Part shown: one piece after another, positions 37,047 to 45,194 of the stretch
Position numbering within the stretch: the stretch's first letter is position 1
How the letters are laid out: each line of letters begins with the position of its first letter
Source of the DNA: SB25 sp050180705
GTDB lineage: Bacteria; Bacteroidota; Bacteroidia; Bacteroidales; Tenuifilaceae
Assembly (NCBI GenBank): GCA_050180705.1
Contig: JBFXDX010000001.1
Coordinates: forward strand, 124,001 to 188,000
Reading direction: 5' to 3'
DNA: 64,000 bases
The notes under the pieces: model-generated
What the model was told of the DNA's origin: nothing
Database searches by the model: none
The model's input: the letters and a program-made list of their open reading frames with translations, nothing else
Position numbers and translations under genes: made by a program

Positions 37047-37907
37047 ATGGTTAAACTGTTAAAAAATTATTTATCGCTAGTTAAATTTAGTCACACAATC
37101 TTTGCAATGCCATTTGCATTTATAGGTTTTTTTATGGCTTTCAGAGAAAATTCTTCAAGCATCGATTTTAAGCTATTTGTGCTTATTGTTCTTTGTATGG
37201 TTTTTGCACGCAATGCGGCAATGAGTTTCAACCGTTTGGTCGATAGGCATTTCGATGCTAAAAATCCCAGAACCAGTCAACGAGAAATTCCTGCCGGCAT
37301 TATTTCGCCAAAAGCAACAGGCTATTTTACTCTAATAAATTCGCTGCTTTTTATTGGTACTACCTATTTCATAAACCACTTGGTGTTGATTTTGTCTCCA
37401 GTTGCCTTGTTTGTAGTTCTATTCTACAGCTATACAAAGCGTTTCACATGGCTTTGCCATTTTGTGTTAGGCTTAGGATTGTCGCTTGCACCAATTGGAG
37501 CATATTTAGCAGTGGCTGCGAAGTTTAATCTATTACCTGTACTTTATTCTGTAATTGTACTATTTTGGGTATCGGGCTTCGATATTATATACTCGTTACA
37601 GGACGAGGGCTTCGATAAGAGTCAAAACCTCAAATCAGTGCCAGCAAAGGTGGGGGGTAAGCGTGCGTTATGGGTTGCAAGTATTCTGCACATTATTGTT
37701 GCTGTTGTGGTAGTATTTATAGGCTTACAATATAATTTTGATTTGTGGTATTGGGTTGGATCTCTCTTTTTTATTGGACTTTTAGTATATCAGCACTACA
37801 TTATATCGCCTAAAGATTTGTCGCGAGTGAATTTGGCCTTTGCCACAACCAACGGAATTGCCAGTATAATATTCGCGGTCTTTAATATTGTAAGTTATTT
37901 ACAGTAA
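37047..37907 (+). CDS. UbiA-family prenyltransferase (MqnP/4-hydroxybenzoate polyprenyltransferase-like)
   Basis: 286-residue integral membrane protein with 8-9 helices. Seen: the first aspartate-rich motif NRLVDRHFDAKNPRTSQREIP and YSYTKRFTWLCHF, then the second motif DIIYSLQDEGFDKSQNLKSVPA. Both bind the prenyl diphosphate through Mg2+. It transfers a polyprenyl chain to an aromatic acceptor for menaquinone synthesis; in Bacteroidetes with the futalosine route this type is MqnP. No other quinone genes are in the window, so the exact acceptor is uncertain. Confidence 0.85.
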   Translation: MVKLLKNYLSLVKFSHTIFAMPFAFIGFFMAFRENSSSIDFKLFVLIVLCMVFARNAAMSFNRLVDRHFDAKNPRTSQREIPAGIISPKATGYFTLINSLLFIGTTYFINHLVLILSPVALFVVLFYSYTKRFTWLCHFVLGLGLSLAPIGAYLAVAAKFNLLPVLYSVIVLFWVSGFDIIYSLQDEGFDKSQNLKSVPAKVGGKRALWVASILHIIVAVVVVFIGLQYNFDLWYWVGSLFFIGLLVYQHYIISPKDLSRVNLAFATTNGIASIIFAVFNIVSYLQ

Positions 37908-37934
37908 TTTATTTAATTGTTGTTAAGGTTTATA

Positions 37935-37942
37935 TAACTTTG
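37935..37942 (+). promoter_or_regulatory. -7 element TAACTTTG before the OB-fold lipoprotein gene
   Basis: Fits TAnnTTTG, 38 bp before the ATG at 37980; no -33 box was found at the expected spacing. Confidence 0.4.
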
Positions 37943-37979
37943 TGTAGTTTACTTTATCTAACTAATTATTCTATTTAAT

Positions 37980-38411
37980 ATGAAAAAAATACTATTTGTA
38001 ATTGTGGCCGCATTGGCTATTTATTCCTGTGGCGGAAATGCATCAAAGCAAGACTCTCCCGTTGCAGCGCAAACCGAAAACGCTATAGTGGATGTTAATA
38101 TCGATTCGCTAATTGCCAACCCTTCGGTATATTTAGATCAAACTGTACGATTTTCGGCAATGGTCGATCATGTATGTAAGCACACTGGGCAAAAGATAAC
38201 AGTTGTGGGAACAGCCCCCGAAACTAGAATAAAAGTTATGGGTTCGGAATCGGTACCTACCTTTGAGCAAACATTAAATGGTGCAAAGGTTGAGGTGGTT
38301 GGCGTTGTTAAAGGTATGGCAACCGAAACCGTTGAAACATGCGAAACCGATTCTACCGCTGCAAAAAATATTACCTACGCTGTTGAATGCGTAACAATTA
38401 AGACCTTATAG
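37980..38411 (+). CDS. small lipoprotein, OB-fold-like
   Basis: 143 residues. Lipoprotein signal MKKILFVIVAALAIYSCGG with lipidated Cys17. The body (NPSVYLDQTVRFSAMVDHVC, GAKVEVVGVVKGMATETVETC) has the strand pattern of an OB-fold and two cysteine-containing loops (VDHVCKHTG and ETCETDS), suggesting a metal or disulfide site. It precedes a PepSY-type membrane protein by 25 nt, so it may bind a metal or assist that protein. Function is not known. Confidence 0.7.
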   Translation: MKKILFVIVAALAIYSCGGNASKQDSPVAAQTENAIVDVNIDSLIANPSVYLDQTVRFSAMVDHVCKHTGQKITVVGTAPETRIKVMGSESVPTFEQTLNGAKVEVVGVVKGMATETVETCETDSTAAKNITYAVECVTIKTL

Positions 38412-38436
38412 TTAACTGCCGCTAATTATTGCAAAA

Positions 38437-38988
38437 ATGTCGTTAAGCAAACTTTTACGAATTCTACATCGCGATATAAGCTACTTTTTCTCTGGTATGC
38501 TTTTGATTTATGCGATTACAGGAATTCTGCTAAATCACTCTAAAGATTTTAATCCTTACTATAGTGTCGATGTGCGAAAGGTGGAGATGCTGCTGCCAAC
38601 AGATACCACGCAGATTAACCTCGATTTAGTGAAAAGTAAGCTTGAGGCATTGGGCGAAACAGAGGTTAAATCGTTTTACTATCCAACGGAGAAATCTATA
38701 AAGATTTTTGTGAAGGATGGTACAATTACATCTAATTTGGGCGAAGGAACTGCATTGATTGAGAAAAGCACTCGTAGGCCGATCTTTTATAAGCTAAATA
38801 TGATGCATCGAAATTGGCCGCATAGTTGGTGGACCTGGTATAGCGATATTTTTGCGCTTGGCTTAATTGTTATTACAATTACCGGACTTTTCCTTGTTAA
38901 AGGGAAAAAAGGAATAACACGACGTGGGGCAATTTACCTTATTGCTGGAATACTTATACCACTAATCGCTATGTCTATTTTCTTTTAG
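38437..38988 (+). CDS. PepSY-associated TM-helix protein
   Basis: 183 residues. Seen: first helix (YFFSGMLLIYAITGILLNH), a periplasmic PepSY-like segment of about 75 residues, MMHRNWPHSWWTWYSDIFALGLIVITITG and a last helix. The His residues in LHRDI, ILLNH and MMHRNWPH could hold a haem or metal as in PepSY-TM reductases. It is shorter than typical PepSY-TM proteins. Likely cotranscribed with the preceding lipoprotein. Confidence 0.75.
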   Translation: MSLSKLLRILHRDISYFFSGMLLIYAITGILLNHSKDFNPYYSVDVRKVEMLLPTDTTQINLDLVKSKLEALGETEVKSFYYPTEKSIKIFVKDGTITSNLGEGTALIEKSTRRPIFYKLNMMHRNWPHSWWTWYSDIFALGLIVITITGLFLVKGKKGITRRGAIYLIAGILIPLIAMSIFF

Positions 38989-39013
38989 AGGAATCTTTTA
39001 ACATGATAAATAG

Positions 39014-39043
39014 ATGGCAGGGGAGATGTCCCTGCCATTTTTT
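39014..39043 (+). terminator. intrinsic terminator
   Basis: ATGGCAGGG-GAGATGT-CCCTGCCAT followed by six T, 25 nt after the PepSY-type gene. The rest of the gap to 39269 shows no gene. Confidence 0.88.
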
Positions 39044-39269
39044 ATTGCAGTGGTTTCTGCTTAGGTGTAATGTATTAGTATATAGTCCCCAGTAAAAATT
39101 CATTCTGCTAAACCGAATGGTGCAAGGTAATCAGTATAGGTAATATCTTTTGTGTTACTCGGAACAATAGCTTAAGCTAAAGCAAAACATCTATAATTAT
39201 TAAGAGGTTTGACAAATCGTTTAAGAGAGTATATTACAATATGTTTTAATTCTGCGCCCAAAATATTAG

Positions 39270-40361
39270 CTATGCAAATATCGATTTAATGGGGTTGGTA
39301 AGCTTAACTTCCTCCTTTCCCCAGTTTAGCTCCATCGATGCTTTCTGTAGGTTGATTTCCATTTGTGCTCTCAGCTTTTTATCCTCAAAAAAATCGGCTA
39401 TTTGGTTGGCCAGCTCAGGCGCATTCTTCGAGGTTGCAACAATACCAACATTGTAATCCTCTACCAACTTTCGCATCTCGGGTAGGTTGCTTACCAAAAC
39501 AGGCACCTGGGCATTTATGTAATCGAAAACTTTGTTGGGTAAAGCATAACGGTAGTTCAGCCCCATATCCTCTTCGAGCGATAAGCCCAACCATGCTGTG
39601 CACGTTAACTTATGTAAATCGTGCGGTTTTACTCTTCCAACAAATTCAACACGGTCGAATAGTTTCTGGTCGAGCATTCGTTTCCGGAGCTGAATCTCAA
39701 TATCGCCTGTTCCTATAATTATTAAGCGGTAGCAGGTTAAATAGTTCATTACATCAATGGCAAGCTCTATTCCCCGCCCAACATTAAGCGCACCTTGGTA
39801 TATTAGGGTAGGGCGTTTGTCCTTAAACGATTCTATTTCCTTTTTTATGGGAACATTCCGCACCACAATGGGAGCAATGCGGTACCGGCGTTTAAGTTCT
39901 TGTGCAACACCATCGGAAACGGCGAAAACAACGCTGGCCTTTTTAATACATATCCGTTCGGTAAGCCTCCAAATCATCTTTTTTATGGGATGACCAATAA
40001 GCTCAGGCACCTCCGAGAATAGCTCATGGCTATCGTAAACCAGCGGTTTAAACCGAATAACCGATGCAAGCCAACATCCGGGCAGCGTATCAAGATCGTT
40101 GGCGTACGCCAGCGAAAATTTCGAGAATACAAGATTTACGAATATCCTAAAATTAAACAGAACGTAGAATAATGGTCCTTTGGATACGGTACTGCGAATA
40201 TATCTTATTTTATATGGCTTATTATTAATGGTACTTAGCGTTGGTTTCCGGCCAGTAACAATAACATCGAAACCGGCATTGGACATAGCCATAGCAGTAC
40301 GATGCACACGTTGATCGGTAACTAGGTCGGAGGTAGCATAAGCCCTGACTATTCTGTTCAT
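39270..40361 (-). CDS. family 4-type glycosyltransferase
   Basis: 363 residues, GT-B fold. Seen: N-terminal domain with ATSDLVTDQRVHRTAMAMSNAGFDVIVTGR; acceptor-side YANDLDTLPGCWLAS; linker; C-terminal nucleotide-sugar domain with LIYQGALNVGRGIELAI, RVEFVGRVKPHDL and GLSLEEDMGLNYRYALPNKVFDYI, holding the Glu that contacts the nucleotide. It is a retaining transferase, probably acting on an envelope polysaccharide. No polysaccharide gene cluster surrounds it. Confidence 0.85.
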   Translation of the reverse strand: MNRIVRAYATSDLVTDQRVHRTAMAMSNAGFDVIVTGRKPTLSTINNKPYKIRYIRSTVSKGPLFYVLFNFRIFVNLVFSKFSLAYANDLDTLPGCWLASVIRFKPLVYDSHELFSEVPELIGHPIKKMIWRLTERICIKKASVVFAVSDGVAQELKRRYRIAPIVVRNVPIKKEIESFKDKRPTLIYQGALNVGRGIELAIDVMNYLTCYRLIIIGTGDIEIQLRKRMLDQKLFDRVEFVGRVKPHDLHKLTCTAWLGLSLEEDMGLNYRYALPNKVFDYINAQVPVLVSNLPEMRKLVEDYNVGIVATSKNAPELANQIADFFEDKKLRAQMEINLQKASMELNWGKEEVKLTNPIKSIFA

Positions 40362-40429
40362 TCCATTGAAATTTGTGCTAATATAAACACTAATTGTATA
40401 TATTTGTTGTACTAAATCAATCGAATGTA

Positions 40430-41443
40430 ATGTTTGTAATCAAGAAAAACATTTCGCTTAAGCACCATAATACATTTGGTATTGAAGCAGCCGCAGCTTA
40501 TTATGCAAAAGCAAATACGGTAGAAAAAGTTCTGTATGCAATAAACTTTGCCTCGTATAATAAGGTGCCAATATATGTTCTGGGGGGAGGAAGTAACATT
40601 GTATTTACAAAAAATTTCGATGGTGTTATTATTAACCCGGCAATACAAGGAATTGCCATTGTTGAGGATATGCCCAACAATGTAGTAGTTCGGGTGGGCG
40701 CCGGGGTGGAATGGGATGCCTTTGTGAGTTCTTGCGTTGAACGGGGCTGGAGTGGTGTCGAGAATCTTTCGCATATCCCAGGCAGCGTTGGTGCTTCTCC
40801 AATTCAGAATATTGGAGCTTACGGCGTTGAGGCTAAGGACTCAATTGTAAAGGTGGAGGGTGTTTGGATTGATTCCCGTAAACCATTCGAGCTTAATAAT
40901 TCGGAATGTAGGTTTGCATACCGCGACAGCATATTTAAGCAGGAGTATAAAGGAAAAGCCGTTGTTACCCATGTACTGTTTAAGCTCAGCAAAACATTTG
41001 AGCCTAAAACCAACTACGGTAATTTGGAGGAGGAGCTAAGTAAGCTTGGCGATAGAACGCTTGCGTCGGTTAGGCAGGCAGTTATTAACATAAGAACTGC
41101 AAAGCTCCCCGATCCGGCAGTTATTGGTAATGCTGGCAGTTTCTTTAAGAACCCAATTGTTGAGGTCGATTTGTTTGAGAGAGTTAAAGCCAAGTATCCA
41201 AATGTTCCATCATACGCTGTATCCGAGAGCTTTGTGAAGATACCTGCAGGCTGGCTTATTGAGCAGTGCGGATGGAAAGGTAAACAGGTTGGCAATTGCG
41301 GTGTGCATGCAAAACAGGCACTTGTTCTTGTAAATCATGGCGAAGCAACCGGGAACGAAGTGCTTACCTTGGCCAGCTCAATTCAGAACTCGGTAACTCA
41401 GGAGTTTGGCATTACACTCGAAATGGAGGTGAATACACTTTAA
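40430..41443 (+). CDS. murB: UDP-N-acetylenolpyruvoylglucosamine reductase
   Basis: 337 residues from the ATG at 40430 (the longer frame from 40394 has 12 extra unlikely residues). Reduces UDP-GlcNAc-enolpyruvate to UDP-MurNAc with NADPH and FAD. Seen: HHNTFGIEA at the start, FAD-binding LGGGSNIVFTKNFDG, SHIPGSVGASPIQNIGAYG, the catalytic serine in GNAGSFFKNP, and the C-terminal MurB_C domain ending FGITLEMEVNTL. It is a type I MurB. Stands alone between opposed neighbours. Confidence 0.93.
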   Translation: MFVIKKNISLKHHNTFGIEAAAAYYAKANTVEKVLYAINFASYNKVPIYVLGGGSNIVFTKNFDGVIINPAIQGIAIVEDMPNNVVVRVGAGVEWDAFVSSCVERGWSGVENLSHIPGSVGASPIQNIGAYGVEAKDSIVKVEGVWIDSRKPFELNNSECRFAYRDSIFKQEYKGKAVVTHVLFKLSKTFEPKTNYGNLEEELSKLGDRTLASVRQAVINIRTAKLPDPAVIGNAGSFFKNPIVEVDLFERVKAKYPNVPSYAVSESFVKIPAGWLIEQCGWKGKQVGNCGVHAKQALVLVNHGEATGNEVLTLASSIQNSVTQEFGITLEMEVNTL

Positions 41444-41559
41444 TCATCGATTAGACTCAATTTATAGCTCTTTTCCTCGATTAATTGCTATTTTTGCGGG
41501 CTCATTTTATGAGTTCGTCTTTTGATTCATCTTTTGTATTAACATTCAGAAATAAGTAT

Positions 41560-42246
41560 ATGACTAATAAAATAATGGATCCCATTGGTCAGCTAATGGG
41601 GTTAAGGTATAAGTCGCATCCATGGCATGGTGTTGATGTTGGGCCCGATGCTCCGAACCTACTCACATGTTTTATTGAAATGGTTACCACCGATACGGTG
41701 AAGTATGAGGTTGACAAGGTTACGGGATACCTTAAGATTGATCGTCCGCAGAAGTACTCCAACGTATTACCCGCGCTTTATGGATTTATTCCGCAAACCC
41801 TTTGCGACGATAATGTTGCCCGGTTTGCCCGCGAAACAACCGATCGTAAGGATATAAAGGGCGATGGCGATCCTTTGGACATTTGTGTTTTAGCCGAGAA
41901 ATCGATAACCCATGGTAATATTTTGGTGCAGGCAATTCCCATTGGCGGATTTCGAATGATTGATGGAAGCTTTGCCGACGATAAAATAATAGCCGTTCTT
42001 AAGGATGATGCATTGTATGGTCATTACCGCGAGGTTACCGAGTGTCCCGAGCTGGTAGTTACCCGTTTAAAGCATTACTTTCTAACCTATAAGGATTTAC
42101 CGGGGAACAAGCGCGACTGCGAAATTACCCATATATACGATGCTGCCGAAGCCCGTAAGGTTATTGAGGCATCGTTAGAGGATTACCGCCGAAAGTTCGA
42201 TAACCTTAACACCTTGTTATCGGAATACGGAATGATGAAGCCTTAA
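41560..42246 (+). CDS. ppa: inorganic pyrophosphatase (family I)
   Basis: About 228 residues from the ATG at 41560. Hydrolyses pyrophosphate to phosphate in the cytoplasm. Seen: metal-binding signature GDGDPLDICVL; IPIGGFRMIDGSFADDKIIAV; KHYFLTYKDLPGNK. Starts upstream of 41560 (41485, 41509) are possible but add sequence unlike the family. It ends at a terminator. Confidence 0.9.
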   Translation: MTNKIMDPIGQLMGLRYKSHPWHGVDVGPDAPNLLTCFIEMVTTDTVKYEVDKVTGYLKIDRPQKYSNVLPALYGFIPQTLCDDNVARFARETTDRKDIKGDGDPLDICVLAEKSITHGNILVQAIPIGGFRMIDGSFADDKIIAVLKDDALYGHYREVTECPELVVTRLKHYFLTYKDLPGNKRDCEITHIYDAAEARKVIEASLEDYRRKFDNLNTLLSEYGMMKP

Positions 42247-42263
42247 GAAGAGACTACGATACA

Positions 42264-42292
42264 AAAACGCGCATTTATAATGCGCGTTTTTT
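42264..42292 (+). terminator. ppa terminator
   Basis: AAACGCGCATT-TAT-AATGCGCGTTT with a T-run, 17 nt after the stop codon. Confidence 0.88.
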
Positions 42293-42338
42293 GATTATGA
42301 GTATAAAGATTATGGAGTTTCGAAGGAATATTTTCAAT

Positions 42339-42977
42339 CTATAAATCAGGAATATATGCTTTATTCTTTTCTAATGATTTCAGATAATTCTCAGATAATC
42401 GTTGATGTAGCTCAAGTGGAATTTCAGCGTTTAGTTCGTTTATAGAATCTAAAGAGTAAGCATGAACCTCATCGTCCAACACTTCCTCATGATAGCCTCC
42501 TTTTGAAGTTAATTCCGTTTTAATATCATTCAAATTAAACTCTGATAGAATTTTTGTTACAGAATTATGGTAATCTCGATCTGTATAAAATAAACCATGA
42601 GCCACCTCATGTGCTAAAAGATCCGATACACTCTTTATGTTTTTGTGAATTCCAATTACATAAAATTTGTCCTTAAAATTTTTAAGTAAATCTAAAAGCA
42701 TTTTTTCTTTTTCGGAAAGAGGATTAAATTGACCCTCATAAAAGGGTTTCAACACGTAGGAGGGAATATTAAAACCATTCCAATCGGTATAATACGAGAA
42801 CTCTCCTTTTAAAGAGGAGTACCATTCTTTGAATTCGTTTAGGGTAAATACTTTTCCTCTGAATTCAGGGGACTCATAGTGTTCTTGAAACCTCAAAAAG
42901 GTAGATGTAATTGCCTGTTGATTTTCAAAAATCAAAAGAAGAATCTTATCTGTAATTTTTACTACCTCAATTTTCAT
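42339..42977 (-). CDS. hypothetical protein with a zincin-like HEVAH motif
   Basis: 212 residues, no signal peptide. The segment SVSDLLAHEVAHGLFYTDRDYH (HEVAH at 123-127) fits the HExxH zinc site of metallopeptidases, with downstream acidic and His residues that could complete it. I do not recognise the family beyond this. It is the first gene of the long minus-strand stretch and lies upstream of no obvious partner. A toxin- or maturation-type peptidase role is only a possibility. Confidence 0.6.
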   Translation of the reverse strand: MKIEVVKITDKILLLIFENQQAITSTFLRFQEHYESPEFRGKVFTLNEFKEWYSSLKGEFSYYTDWNGFNIPSYVLKPFYEGQFNPLSEKEKMLLDLLKNFKDKFYVIGIHKNIKSVSDLLAHEVAHGLFYTDRDYHNSVTKILSEFNLNDIKTELTSKGGYHEEVLDDEVHAYSLDSINELNAEIPLELHQRLSENYLKSLEKNKAYIPDL

Positions 42978-43031
42978 ACTTAGCTATAGATTATATGAAT
43001 ATACTGTGTTTTTAAACCAGTAACTTGCTAT

Positions 43032-43781
43032 TTATAAATCAGGTCTATGAAAAAATGTATTCAGATCATTAACAATTAGTTCAATAGTGTTCTTGAAATT
43101 ATATGATGTTGCTTCAACCATACTCACCGCATAATCTTGTTGAAGAATCTCTATATTCGAATATCTCTTATTTATCTGTTCAGTAATTTTTTCTGATTTA
43201 AATGAATTGCTATGAATAATTTGATCACCCTTTTTTAGCTTATACGAAACACTAAGATTTGAAATTGCAGGACCGGCAATATCGGCATATGAATAACCGT
43301 AAACATATAAAGCAAAATAGAAAAATCCAGAACTAATATAAGGGCCTTCGGTCTTAATTTCATCAATCGATAATTCAAGTGAATAATCCGATCTATTTAA
43401 TGTATCAATACTAAAACTTCCCGAACGATTAGCTTCGCTTATCAATGATGTTTTCAAAAAAGATGGAATATTTTCTTCAATCATCGATTTGCCCTGATTA
43501 CATTTATTCTTTGAATTCCAAATATAAACAAGGACAAGAGGTAAGAACCATCCTTTTTCTCTTATTACTTTTGTTGAATCGTTCATAATGTTTGTGCTAA
43601 ATAAAATAGTATCGATACTTACTGATATACTATTTTTAGAGTCGGCTATCTTTGAATCCATAATATAAGCCATAGAATAGCTTTTTGAATTCATATTCCG
43701 CTGAATCTTTTTAGTTGATGTACAATTTGTAATTAAAATTATTCCCACTATTAAGAAAATAGGTTTTAGAATATTTCTCAT
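43032..43781 (-). CDS. hypothetical lipoprotein, 249 aa
   Basis: Signal MRNILKPIFLIVGIILITNC with lipidated Cys20. The body includes TILFSTNIMNDSTKVIREKG and a conserved-looking YVYGYSYADIAGPAISNLSVSYKL segment, which resembles lipoproteins that form small outer-membrane-associated assemblies. No known domain assigned. Its start lies 3 nt after the stop of the upstream 194-aa gene, so the two are cotranscribed. Confidence 0.68.
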   Translation of the reverse strand: MRNILKPIFLIVGIILITNCTSTKKIQRNMNSKSYSMAYIMDSKIADSKNSISVSIDTILFSTNIMNDSTKVIREKGWFLPLVLVYIWNSKNKCNQGKSMIEENIPSFLKTSLISEANRSGSFSIDTLNRSDYSLELSIDEIKTEGPYISSGFFYFALYVYGYSYADIAGPAISNLSVSYKLKKGDQIIHSNSFKSEKITEQINKRYSNIEILQQDYAVSMVEATSYNFKNTIELIVNDLNTFFHRPDL

Positions 43782-43784
43782 GTT

Positions 43785-44345
43785 TTATTGGTATTTTATG
43801 TATTTAATTCTGTTGTTAATTATTGATTTATTTTGTTCATTATCTGTATTATCCATGGCAGTTTGATATGCTCCAATTATTGCTTTATAATTTTTTTTAT
43901 CTTGAAGCATTTCATATTTACAATCAGCTATCATTAATAGTTTTAAGAAATTAAATTCCTCGCTTTTCAATTTCTCTAAATATGTAATTGCTTGACTATA
44001 CCGATTAATCGAAAAACAATACAATCCATATATTAGGTTATTAATATCCAGAGTGCTGTCACAGCTATTAATATATTCATTAATCCAGGATCTTTTATTT
44101 TTATAAAGCATAAATGAAAACTTTGCCAATATGGCATTCTCATCCTTAGTCTCAAAAATATTTTTATACGCTTTATCCATTGATGGAACTATAATGTATC
44201 TTCTTAGGATAACATCCTTTCCTTCTGAAATTCTGGTTTCATACTCAGCCCTAGAGATAATCCAATAGAATTTATTGTTACCAATTTTTGCAAACGACTT
44301 TGTTGAAATCAGGATTAAGAGTAAAATCAGTATTTTTTTTATCAT
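43785..44345 (-). CDS. hypothetical secreted protein
   Basis: 186 residues from the ATG at 44345, chosen because it starts a clean signal peptide (MIKKILILLLILISTKSFA); the upstream Met at 44369 adds eight residues. The mature part has TPR-like helical repeats (YSQAITYLEKLKSEEFNFL, KNYKAIIGAYQTAMDN). Cotranscribed with the following lipoprotein. Function unknown. Confidence 0.65.
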   Translation of the reverse strand: MIKKILILLLILISTKSFAKIGNNKFYWIISRAEYETRISEGKDVILRRYIIVPSMDKAYKNIFETKDENAILAKFSFMLYKNKRSWINEYINSCDSTLDINNLIYGLYCFSINRYSQAITYLEKLKSEEFNFLKLLMIADCKYEMLQDKKNYKAIIGAYQTAMDNTDNEQNKSIINNRIKYIKYQ

Positions 44346-44601
44346 TTTAAATAAAATTATTGTTTGCAATTTACTTTTTATATTTACTTGTAAAATAATT
44401 AAATGTGGCTTAAAACCATGCTAATCTCTCTTAGTAGTATGCTATATAAGTAAACCATCATAAAACTAACAATAATTTTTAGAATACAATATAGACTAAT
44501 ATACTATTACGCTTTAGCTAGAATTGAACAATCTTATAAGGATTTAATTGTATGGCGATTTAACAATAGCACAGCTTACCAAATATACCCGCATCCATTT
44601 T

Positions 44602-44794
44602 CGTGCAAAGTCAATCTGTAATCGTTCAAAGGCAAACAGTGAGCGTTCAAAGCCAATTTGTGATCGTTCAAAGCCAATCTGTAACCGTTCAAAGGTAATC
44701 TGTAAATCGTGCAAAGCCAATCTGTGATCGTTCAAAGGTAATCAGTGAGCGTTCAAAGGCAATCTATGAGCGTTCAAAGGTAATCTGTGAGCGT
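44602..44794. repeat. second 21-bp tandem array, nine units
   Basis: Units follow CGTTCAAAGGCAATCTGTGAG with substitutions. All but one are 21 bp; one unit is 22 bp, so no reading frame runs through the whole array. The minus strand would encode heptads such as FERLQIG over part of it. The unit sequence is different from the array at 5.7 kb although the period is the same. The gap 44370-45180 also holds a decayed copy of the 400-bp element (about 44.94-45.06 kb). Confidence 0.85.
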
Positions 44795-45059
44795 TACAAA
44801 GAGCCAAAAAATGAAATGCAATTTAGGCTACATCCCAATGTTCATGGTTGTTTCGGAACAAGCAATGCATTATAGCACGGCAGCTTGTACAAAATTTGGT
44901 AGGGGAGAACCCGTAATCACAGAGCTACGGTACCCAAAAAAACATTGTTCGCATGCGTCTTTTTCCGACGCGTGCGGAAAAAGAATGAGCTTTTCTACAT
45001 TAAATGCTTTTAATGGGGCAGAGAAAGAAATGCACGCATCCAAAGAAGATGCGCGTCTA

Positions 45060-45185
45060 CGTTTTATGATATGGTGTCGTGCGGGAATTCGAGCCAATTT
45101 CCTATCAGTTTACACCGATCTTTTTTACGAGCCACAAACACTTGAAAAACCTCTGAATTCCGCATGTACTATACCATGTGTTACC
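45060..45185 (-). repeat. attC-like site after the OLD-nuclease cassette
   Basis: In gene orientation the R'' end reads GGTAACACATGGTATAG just after the stop codon. The partner arm (ATATGGTGTCGTGCGG, 45069-45085 on the plus strand) pairs with CATGGTATAGTACATGCGG. The cassette 5' end (GTTAGCAACAAGG near 47146-47158) resembles the complement of this 3' end (GTTACCAACTGG). Partly decayed. Confidence 0.55.
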
Positions 45186-45194
45186 AACTGGGCT

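Noticed and set aside
42264..42292. attC-like site
   Set aside because: Perfect short stem with T-run right after ppa; an ordinary terminator.
44602..44794. CRISPR array
   Set aside because: Units are contiguous 21-bp repeats without unique spacers and no cas genes are near. The same holds for 5698-6105.
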